A DNA stretch of 7,387 nucleotides. Source: Marine group II euryarchaeote REDSEA-S43_B8. Its GTDB lineage: Archaea > Thermoplasmatota > Poseidoniia > Poseidoniales > Thalassarchaeaceae. This document shows positions 1 through 4,633 of the stretch, one piece after another (the first letter of the stretch is position 1; each line of letters opens with the position of its first letter). The notes beneath the pieces are model-generated. The model did not search any database, had not been told where the DNA came from, and saw nothing but the letters and a program-made list of their open reading frames with translations. Made by a program: the position numbers and the translations under genes. The DNA lies in contig LUSA01000083.1 in the NCBI GenBank assembly GCA_001629235.1, forward strand, positions 1-7,387, in the 5' to 3' direction.

Positions 1-1
1 T

Positions 2-199
2 AACTCGCCTGTCTCCTTCGATAATTCTCAGACTATGAAACACAGAAGTCAGAAGTGCCAATTTGCCGATTGCCGTTCCCTGACATTTAGATCGACTAAT
101 TACTGTTGGAAGCATCAGGAGGGAAAACCTCACGAGTCTGATGGTCCTTGGAAGCCAAATGCTGGTGATTCTTTCTGGTGGGAGAATAAAGAAGAGTGA
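2..199 (+). CDS. C-terminal part of a protein with a Cys/His putative zinc-binding module (5' end outside window or ATG at 35)
   Basis: The frame is open from base 2 to the TGA at 197-199. An ATG at 35 would give a free-standing 54-residue protein, but it has no Shine-Dalgarno sequence and no TATA-like element at a suitable distance. The upstream codons read as a polar linker (N-S-P-V-S-F-D-N-S-Q-T), so I prefer the tail of a longer protein. Counting from the ATG, Cys8-x4-Cys13-x10-Cys24-x2-His27 resembles the compact zinc knuckles found as small free proteins or C-terminal appendages in archaea. The remainder is rich in Trp, Lys and Glu and ends in an acidic tail. The gene converges on L24e with only 9 bases between the stops. 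I do not recognise the family. Zinc binding is inferred from residue spacing alone. Confidence 0.5.
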   Translation, partial: NSPVSFDNSQTMKHRSQKCQFADCRSLTFRSTNYCWKHQEGKPHESDGPWKPNAGDSFWWENKEE

Positions 200-208
200 C
201 CTACGAGA

Positions 209-400
209 TCACTTTATTCCGCCCTTCTCGTAGCGACGAGTCCACTTGAGTCTCCTCGCGTTCCTCTTCAGCTTGAGCATGTTCTTCCTGGACTTGCTGT
301 CCCTGAACCAGTAGACAGAACCGTCCCTCTTGATGTACATCATTCCTGTCCCGGGCTCTATCTCCTCGTTTGTGAAGCTGCAAATCCTCTGCTCTGGCAC
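209..400 (-). CDS. rpl24e: Large ribosomal subunit protein L24e (eL24), form lacking most zinc ligands
   Basis: This 63-residue protein is a component of the 50S subunit. The family pattern is clear: C-S-F near the N-terminus, E-I-E-P-G-T-G at 13-19, a hairpin with D-G-S-V-Y at 26-30, then the basic helix K-N-M-L-K-L-K-R-N with L-K-W-T at 51-54. Archaeal L24e normally has a zinc ribbon with Cys at about 7, 10, 33 and 37. Here only Cys7 remains; the other positions are Thr10, Arg33 and Ser37, so the zinc site should be absent, as in a partly degenerate eukaryotic-like form. The start is GTG at 398-400. It is chosen because a strong GAGGTGA Shine-Dalgarno lies about 5 nt upstream, overlapping the S28e stop codon, which suggests translational coupling. 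It is the last gene of the L7Ae-S28e-L24e unit. Confidence 0.95.
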   Translation of the reverse strand: MPEQRICSFTNEEIEPGTGMMYIKRDGSVYWFRDSKSRKNMLKLKRNARRLKWTRRYEKGGIK

Positions 401-404
401 AAAA

Positions 405-647
405 TCACCTCGAACCTATCCTTCGGGCTTCTCTCCCTGTATCTCTGAGCATCAGAATATCTCCGCCCTCTCCTGTCACTGGATCTGGTCCTCTAACCGG
501 GCCGAGCACATTTCTGGTGATGATTCGGCCAACGTCACGAGGATTGTCTGAATCGAGAACACGAACCTTGACTTGCATAGCCTCGCCAGTGAGCCCTGTT
601 CTGCCTACTATCTCAACAACTTCAGCAGGCCATGCCTCTGTTGCCAT
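405..647 (-). CDS. rps28e: Small ribosomal subunit protein S28e (eS28)
   Basis: The protein is 80 residues, a component of the 30S subunit near the mRNA exit/decoding region with an OB-type fold. Family features seen: P-A-E-V-V-E-I-V-G-R-T-G at 7-18, then Q-V-K-V-R-V-L at 25-31, G-R-I-I-T-R-N-V at 40-47, G-P-V-R at 49-52 and the C-terminal signature D-I-L-M-L-R-D-T-G-R-E-A-R at 63-75. The usual acidic residue before R-E-A-R is Gly71 here. The segment between G-P-V-R and D-I-L-M-L (about 53-62) is roughly eight residues longer than the usual short turn. ATG at 645-647 is preceded by GGAGGT at normal spacing. It lies 17 bases after the L7Ae stop and 4 bases before the L24e start, the classic archaeal gene order. 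Confidence 0.96.
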   Translation of the reverse strand: MATEAWPAEVVEIVGRTGLTGEAMQVKVRVLDSDNPRDVGRIITRNVLGPVRGPDPVTGEGGDILMLRDTGREARRIGSR

Positions 648-664
648 ACATCAAACCTCCAAAA

Positions 665-1045
665 TCATGACGAGAGTGTCTCGAAGTGAGACTTGACCTC
701 GTTGAATCGATCCATGCCATCCTTCTCCACTTGCATTACCGCAATCGCCGCTGTCCTGGTGCCTGTGCTCATCCCCGCAGCCTCTGCCAGGTATGCCTGG
801 TCCTCCACGTAGATGAAAGGAATCTCCTTCTCTTTGCAAATCATCGGGATATGGGCCAGCAGCTCTCCTGGGTTGACGTTCTCCGCCATCACTACCATCT
901 GCGCCGTCCCTCTCTCTGCGGACTTGGTGACCTCATTGGCACCCTTCTTTAGGCGCCCCTTGCCGTCCTTTCCTAGGCTCTTGACCATCTCGTAAACTTG
1001 CTCTTGTACGTCTTGGGGTGTTTCGAAAACAATGTGTACACTCAT
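665..1045 (-). CDS. rpl7ae: Ribosomal protein L7Ae, kink-turn RNA binding protein
   Basis: The protein is 126 residues. In archaea L7Ae binds kink-turns in 23S rRNA, in C/D and H/ACA guide RNPs and in RNase P. Visible family motifs are K-K-G-A-N-E-V-T-K at 33-41 (the RNA-contacting strand/helix), M-V-V-M-A-E-N-V-N-P at 50-59, and I-P-F-I-Y-V followed by L-A-E-A-A-G at 75-91. A longer reading from an ATG at 1082-1084 is possible, but that codon lies upstream of the start point predicted from the TATA box at about 1093. The chosen ATG at 1043-1045 has a GAGGAG Shine-Dalgarno about 8 nt upstream and gives the standard N-terminus. It is the first gene of the ribosomal unit with S28e and L24e. Confidence 0.95.
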   Translation of the reverse strand: MSVHIVFETPQDVQEQVYEMVKSLGKDGKGRLKKGANEVTKSAERGTAQMVVMAENVNPGELLAHIPMICKEKEIPFIYVEDQAYLAEAAGMSTGTRTAAIAVMQVEKDGMDRFNEVKSHFETLSS

Positions 1046-1088
1046 TGGAACATCTCCTCGTGTTAGTAAGCCGCCGCACGGCATGACC

Positions 1089-1098
1089 GATATAAACG
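1089..1098 (-). promoter_or_regulatory. TATA promoter of the L7Ae-S28e-L24e unit
   Basis: On the minus strand the element reads GCGTTTATAT, a good archaeal TATA box, centred near 1093. Spacing of about 25-27 nt places the start point near 1067, giving a leader of about 20 nt that carries the GAGGAG ribosome binding site of L7Ae. It lies just downstream of the prs stop codon at 1116, so the ribosomal genes need not depend on prs transcription. The start point is inferred from spacing. Confidence 0.6.
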
Positions 1099-1115
1099 CA
1101 GCGTATTGTATCCAG

Positions 1116-2063
1116 TCAGCCGTTATCAGGCGCTCTGCCCATCATTTCACTCAATCCCCTGGCCAATGCCGGAGCCGCAGAAACACTAGCCCTTGGATTT
1201 GGAAGAGAATCAGTAGTGTATACTCCATCAACGTGATTGGCTAGACGAGATAGTGCTCCACCTGTGAATAGTCCATGAGTACAGGCAGCATGGACCTCGA
1301 CAGCCCCCTGTCTTCTGAGAGCATCACTAGCCCTACAGATGGTACCTCCCGTACTAATCATGTCATCGACGATGGCTACCACCTTGCCTGAGACATCAAG
1401 ATCCTTCGGGGTATGCTCTATCGTATGCGCGTCTATCCTCTTCTTTTCCAGGTATGAGAAGTCACAACCAATTAGCTCAGCAACTTCAGTTGCCCTTGAG
1501 ATTGCACCCTTGTCCGGACTCAGAATGAAATCAGGGGACACGTCCCTCTGGAGGCTCTCTGCTATCTCTGGCATAGAGCTCACAAGCTCAATATCCGTCT
1601 CCATGTCTTCAAGTACTTCTTGTGCATGAAGATCTAGAATTGCAATCCCATCACATAGCTCCGATAGCAAATCAGCCACTAGCTTGGCAGAAACTGACTC
1701 TCCGAAACCGAACCTCTTGTCCTGCCTAGCGTATCCATAGTAAGGAATCGCTAGGAAAATACCAGGCCCAACATCGTGTGTTTCACCCTCCCACTCTCCC
1801 TTCAAACTAGAAAGATCGCCCCTCCTCACGTCTCTAATAGCACCAAGTAGGAATAGGGTTTGCATAATGCCAGAATCGGGGAACGTATTGGAAACAAGAA
1901 CCACTCTCTCAGATCTCACTGACTCTATAGATTCGGGAGGAATCCTCACGTAAGCCTCACCATCAGGGAATCTCCTGCTTTCTAGTGCAACATATTCCAT
2001 GCCAAGAATAGGTGCAAGTCCAGATGCGATATCTACTCCTGAGGCCCCGCTCAGAACTGGCAT
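1116..2063 (-). CDS. prs: Ribose-phosphate pyrophosphokinase (PRPP synthase)
   Basis: The protein is 315 residues, cytoplasmic; it makes PRPP from ribose 5-phosphate and ATP for nucleotide, histidine and related synthesis. Motifs in order: L-S-G-A-S near the N-terminus, R-R-F-P-D-G-E at 30-36 (ATP site), P-Y-Y-G-Y-A-R-Q-D-K-R-F at 107-118, D-L-H-A at 144-147 with metal/ATP-binding His146, the flexible-loop K-K-R at 207-209 (catalytic Lys/Arg pair), and the PRPP loop V-A-I-V-D-D-M-I-S-T-G-G-T at 229-241. A hydrophilic insert at about 81-98 (D-L-S-S-L-K-G-E-W-E-G-E-T) is longer than the turn before P-Y-F-G-Y in most homologues. The ATG at 2061-2063 matches the family N-terminus but has no Shine-Dalgarno; a small hairpin lies just upstream. 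tRNA-Ile is upstream and the L7Ae unit downstream. Confidence 0.96.
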   Translation of the reverse strand: MPVLSGASGVDIASGLAPILGMEYVALESRRFPDGEAYVRIPPESIESVRSERVVLVSNTFPDSGIMQTLFLLGAIRDVRRGDLSSLKGEWEGETHDVGPGIFLAIPYYGYARQDKRFGFGESVSAKLVADLLSELCDGIAILDLHAQEVLEDMETDIELVSSMPEIAESLQRDVSPDFILSPDKGAISRATEVAELIGCDFSYLEKKRIDAHTIEHTPKDLDVSGKVVAIVDDMISTGGTICRASDALRRQGAVEVHAACTHGLFTGGALSRLANHVDGVYTTDSLPNPRASVSAAPALARGLSEMMGRAPDNG

Positions 2064-2071
2064 TTGAACAC

Positions 2072-2088
2072 AGGGACAGGCAGTCCCT
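2072..2088 (-). promoter_or_regulatory. Small hairpin in the prs leader
   Basis: On the minus strand the sequence AGGGAC-TGCCT-GTCCCT forms a perfect 6-bp stem with a 5-nt loop, ending 8 nt before the prs ATG. It occupies the position where a ribosome binding site would be. It could modulate prs translation or mark the boundary of tRNA 3' processing. No run of T follows, so it does not look like a terminator. The base pairing is seen directly; the function is unknown. Confidence 0.3.
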
Positions 2089-2133
2089 TCATGATGCTTC
2101 TTGTCGTGCTGATGGCCTAATCTTGGTCAATAT

Positions 2134-2211
2134 TGGTGGGCACGACAGGATTTGAACCTGTGACCTCCCGGTTATCAGCCGGGTGCTCCAGCCAAACTAA
2201 GCTACGCGCCC
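2134..2211 (-). tRNA. tRNA-Ile (anticodon GAT) with encoded 3' CCA
   Basis: The full cloverleaf can be folded. The acceptor stem GGGCGCG pairs with CGTGCCC with one G-U pair, followed by discriminator A and genomic CCA (2134-2136 on the plus strand). The D-arm stem is GCTT/GAGC. The anticodon stem CCCGG/CCGGG encloses the loop CTGATAA, giving anticodon GAT, which reads AUC/AUU. The T stem ACAGG/CCTGT encloses TTCAAAT. The variable loop is short and no intron interrupts the anticodon loop. The gene lies between the PRC-barrel gene and prs on the same strand, 52 and 70 bases away. I see no strong TATA box directly upstream, so it may be processed from a longer transcript. Confidence 0.97.
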
Positions 2212-2263
2212 TTGAGCGTCAACGGCACATGGGATTGTGATTTGAAGGCTACTCAAGGAGAAA

Positions 2264-2851
2264 TCACTCTTCCTCGTAGTCCTCAAAGTTCAACTTCATG
2301 TAACTGGGTAGCGTAATCAGTCTCGAAAAGGTACACTTCAGAATGACTTCATCCAGTCTGGAAGTAGTCTTTGCTAGTTGTCCGCAGGGCACTGCTATCG
2401 TCTCTGGAAGGCCATGCCTGGCTCTTACCATGAAATGCGGTTTGACTAACAGGCCCTTGTAGGTCCTCTTGATTTTGATTAACTCAACTACGTTACCAAT
2501 ATCCATTCCGTCATTGTCAAGTACAGCCCTATCTAGAAGCTCATCAGGAGCATACAGATCTTCTTGAATTCTGACCGTATTTCTCCATCTCCTCTGTAAC
2601 TCTCTCATAGATTTTGATAGTTTGATACCGCCATCGGGTCTGATGCTGTGTACCAACTCTTTTGCCAGTGGTGCTAGATCTGCTGGCTTTCTCATGAATT
2701 CACTAGCAACCTCCCCCTCGACCTTAATTCTTAGAGATCTGACAAACTCATCTCTTGGGTGGAATCTCTCTCCAACCACCACTCCAACGTGCTTGTCTCC
2801 AACGTATACGTCTCTGTGTATCATTTCCTGTATTTCGTAGTCCTCTACCAT
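2264..2851 (-). CDS. Tandem PRC-barrel domain protein
   Basis: The protein is 195 residues, without signal peptide or membrane segment. Two segments look like PRC-barrel folds. At about 10-48, R-D-V-Y-V-G-D-K-H-V-G-V-V-V-G-E has the 'x-V-x-x-x-x-G-x-x-V-G' pattern. At about 104-172, E-L-L-D-R-A-V-L-D-N-D-G-M-D-I-G-N-V-V-E-L repeats it and continues to a strand with I-A-V-P-C-G-Q-L. A Lys/Arg-rich helix (75-95) joins them and the C-terminus is acidic. Small PRC-barrel proteins are widespread in archaea; some (CdpB of haloarchaea) act with FtsZ/SepF in division, others have been linked to RNA metabolism. The role here is unknown. ATG at 2849-2851 has a GGGAGA Shine-Dalgarno 4-6 nt upstream and a TATA element at 2917-2927. 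It is divergent from the aminotransferase and upstream of tRNA-Ile. Confidence 0.75.
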   Translation of the reverse strand: MVEDYEIQEMIHRDVYVGDKHVGVVVGERFHPRDEFVRSLRIKVEGEVASEFMRKPADLAPLAKELVHSIRPDGGIKLSKSMRELQRRWRNTVRIQEDLYAPDELLDRAVLDNDGMDIGNVVELIKIKRTYKGLLVKPHFMVRARHGLPETIAVPCGQLAKTTSRLDEVILKCTFSRLITLPSYMKLNFEDYEEE

Positions 2852-2916
2852 TGTTCTCCCTCAGGGTGGAGCGCATCCCCCTTGCCTCTCCTGAGCTCCA
2901 GAGGCCGGAGTGGCAC

Positions 2917-2927
2917 TTATATTATTC
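2917..2927 (-). promoter_or_regulatory. TATA promoter of the PRC-barrel gene
   Basis: The minus strand reads AATAATATAAG here, an archaeal-type TATA box. Normal spacing puts the start point near 2893, giving a leader of about 40 nt that ends in the GGGAGA ribosome binding site before the ATG at 2851. The element adjoins the AT-rich dyad at 2939-3024, so a factor bound to the dyad could affect this promoter. The start point is inferred. Confidence 0.55.
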
Positions 2928-2938
2928 GCAAATCAAGA

Positions 2939-3024
2939 CTGATAATTCAATTGAAAAATTTAAACAATTATTAAAATTCCAATTGGAAAATTAATTTTAG
3001 TTTAATTTTTTTAGTGATTATCAG
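2939..3024. repeat. 86-bp AT-rich imperfect inverted repeat in the divergent promoter region
   Basis: The ends are perfect 8-bp inverted repeats: CTGATAAT at 2939-2946 and ATTATCAG at 3017-3024. Inside, AAATTTAAAC (2956-2965) is mirrored by GTTTAATTT (3000-3008). At the centre lies the perfect 12-bp palindrome TTCCAATTGGAA (2977-2988). A related 10-bp palindrome, TTCAATTGAA, lies at 2946-2955. The two CAATT-G centres are 32 bp apart, about three helical turns. The segment has very little G or C compared with its flanks. The likely role is an operator/promoter array for the divergent PRC-barrel and aminotransferase genes. The symmetry is seen directly; the binding protein is unknown, and some symmetry is expected by chance in such AT-rich sequence. 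Confidence 0.5.
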
Positions 3025-3029
3025 AAAAG

Positions 3030-3114
3030 ATGCTCAGTTCCTTTTCCACGAATTTCTGATGTCTACCCAGACCAACTTCGGAGAAGATTGATGTGTGTGC
3101 TCTCGTGCCCATGA
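3030..3114 (+). promoter_or_regulatory. Leader with three start/stop-overlapping mini-ORFs upstream of the aminotransferase
   Basis: The leader holds a chain of tiny reading frames. ATG3030 encodes M-L-S-S-F-S-T-N-F and stops at TGA 3057-3059. That stop overlaps ATG3059 (TGATG), which encodes M-S-T-Q-T-N-F-G-E-D and stops at 3089-3091. That stop overlaps ATG3091 (again TGATG), which encodes M-C-V-L-S-C-P and stops at 3112-3114, directly next to the GTG at 3115. A GGAGAAG sequence at 3080-3086 is placed to serve ATG3091. The pattern could couple translation into the main gene, act as an attenuating leader, or be the remains of a frame-disrupted longer N-terminus. Whether the mini-ORFs are translated is unknown. 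Confidence 0.35.
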
Positions 3115-4620
3115 GTGATGGTGGGAAGTCTCCAGGCATTGTACGAAATCCGATCTTCTACGGGCAAAGCTGAGACAGATGGGCTCCCCGACTCAACAAT
3201 CTCTGAGTTTCTACAGATCGACCCCTCTCTAAGTAGGGCAATTGAGGAGGCCTCTGTCAATTTTCAAAGCCTAATCAACGAAATGGGAGATAATTTACTT
3301 TCCATGAATGAGGGCGAGTTATCTTCTCTTCTGCAATCGGACTACGTGAATTTCTACTCTGCTGCAACAGTCAATCCTTACGTTGCAATAGCGGCCAGAG
3401 GTCCTTGGATTGTCACCTCACATGGAGCTGTAATTCACGATAATGGGGGATATGGGATGCTCGGGATGGGACATGGCCCAGATGACGTGATTCACTCGAT
3501 GCAGCAGAATTGGGTGATGGCAAACGTCATGACTCCCTCGTTTAGTCAAAAGAGACTCTCTGACAGACTCAAGAAGGAAGTTGGACATACTAGAGGCCAG
3601 TGTCCATTTTCTAAGTTCGTTTGTCTGAATAGTGGATCAGAGTCGGTTACTATCTCGATAAGAATAGCAGACGCAAACACCCTCAAACTTACTGGGAAGG
3701 GAGGGATTCATGAAGGAAAACCAACCAAGATGCTAGCTCTGGTGGAGGCATTCCACGGGAGAACCCACAGACCGGCCCAGATTTCCGACTCATGTAGTGA
3801 GAAATACGAGAAGAATCTAGCCTCTTTCAGAGAAAGGGATAATGTGATATTCGTACCTAGCAATGATCTCGATTCTCTAAGACAGGCCTTCAAGAGTGCA
3901 GAAGAAGAAGGCTTCTTCATCGAACTAATGGCTATGGAGCCAGTGATGGGCGAAGGAAACCCCGGATTATGCGTAACTCGAGAGTTCTACGATTTGGCGA
4001 GATCTCTATGTACACAACATGGAAGCATGCTCATAGTCGACTCAATTCAAGCAGGATTGAGAGGGCAAGGATGCCTGAGTATTGTTGATTATGAGGGATT
4101 CCAGGACTGTCTCGTACCGGATATGGAGACTTGGTCCAAGGCTCTGAATGCAGGACAGTACCCCCTATCTGTTGTGGGGCTCTCAGACAGAGCGGCCGAA
4201 TTGTACGTGGTAGGAATCTATGGGAATACAATGACTACGAATCCAAGAGCTTTGGAGACTGCAATTTCTACTCTAGATAGAGTCACTCCTGAGCTAAGAA
4301 AGAACATCAAGGATAGAGGCGAAGAATTCGTCTCGAAGTTGAGAGATCTATCTCAAGAACTACCGGGAACAATCACTGAAGTTCAGGGAACTGGGCTATT
4401 GCTTTGTGCTGAACTCGATCCGCAGAAGCTTCCAGTAGTCGGGTTTGGCTGCGTTGAGGAATGGTGTAGAAAGAATGGACTCGGAGTCATTCATGGAGGC
4501 CAGAATGCTCTGAGGTTCACCCCTCACTTTGCAATTACAACCGAGGAGATAGATATGATAATTGGAATTCTTAGGGACGCACTCATCGCATTCACCTCCA
4601 AGTCTATTGAGGCAAACTAA
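3115..4620 (+). CDS. Class-III (fold type I) PLP-dependent aminotransferase with N-terminal extension
   Basis: The protein is 501 residues, cytoplasmic, a member of the ornithine/GABA/lysine-6-aminotransferase superfamily; the substrate cannot be read from sequence. Motifs: N-S-G-S-E-S at 172-177 (PLP phosphate site), A-F-H-G-R-T at 212-217 (ring-stacking region), M-E-P-V-M-G-E-G at 274-281, L-I-V-D-S-I-Q-A-G-L at 307-315 with Asp309 for the pyridine nitrogen, and W-S-K-A-L-N-A-G-Q-Y-P-L-S at 340-352 with Lys342 as the likely Schiff-base lysine. The C-terminal domain ends with L-R-F-T-P-H-F at 466-472. The usual 'DE-Q-G' signature has Ser310 instead of Glu. The first ~95 residues precede the recognisable fold, longer than usual. 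A TGA at 3112-3114 bounds the frame; the start may be GTG3115 or ATG3118, neither with a Shine-Dalgarno. The SDR-like gene follows after 13 bases, a probable operon. Confidence 0.88.
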   Translation: MMVGSLQALYEIRSSTGKAETDGLPDSTISEFLQIDPSLSRAIEEASVNFQSLINEMGDNLLSMNEGELSSLLQSDYVNFYSAATVNPYVAIAARGPWIVTSHGAVIHDNGGYGMLGMGHGPDDVIHSMQQNWVMANVMTPSFSQKRLSDRLKKEVGHTRGQCPFSKFVCLNSGSESVTISIRIADANTLKLTGKGGIHEGKPTKMLALVEAFHGRTHRPAQISDSCSEKYEKNLASFRERDNVIFVPSNDLDSLRQAFKSAEEEGFFIELMAMEPVMGEGNPGLCVTREFYDLARSLCTQHGSMLIVDSIQAGLRGQGCLSIVDYEGFQDCLVPDMETWSKALNAGQYPLSVVGLSDRAAELYVVGIYGNTMTTNPRALETAISTLDRVTPELRKNIKDRGEEFVSKLRDLSQELPGTITEVQGTGLLLCAELDPQKLPVVGFGCVEEWCRKNGLGVIHGGQNALRFTPHFAITTEEIDMIIGILRDALIAFTSKSIEAN

Positions 4621-4633
4621 TTGATGCGTTATC

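Noticed and set aside
686..995. Plus-strand open frames opposite L7Ae
   Set aside because: Antisense shadows of a well-supported ribosomal protein gene, with no start signal or recognisable family.
1046..1084. Longer L7Ae reading from the ATG at 1082-1084
   Set aside because: That ATG lies upstream of the start point predicted from the TATA box near 1093, gives a 13-residue extension unlike the family, and the internal ATG at 1043 has a good GAGGAG site.
1339..1629. Plus-strand open frame opposite prs
   Set aside because: It lies wholly antisense to a gene with all PRPP synthase motifs; the encoded sequence is low-complexity Ser-rich shadow translation.
2134..2211. tRNA-Ile as an integration (att) site of a mobile element
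   Set aside because: No second copy of the tRNA 3' end, integrase gene or phage-like genes are present in the window.
2977..2989. TTCCAATTGGAAA as an Orc1/Cdc6 origin recognition (mini-ORB) box
   Set aside because: It resembles the ORB core but has one extra base and no adjacent G-string, there are no repeated copies, and no orc1/cdc6 gene is visible.
2755..2994. Plus-strand open frames crossing the PRC-barrel start into the AT-rich region
   Set aside because: They overlap the supported gene antisense and run into AT-rich control DNA, ending in Lys/Asn-rich shadow sequence.
3006..3012. T7 run as a transcription terminator
   Set aside because: No gene is transcribed into it on the plus strand; it fits better as part of the AT-rich promoter dyad.
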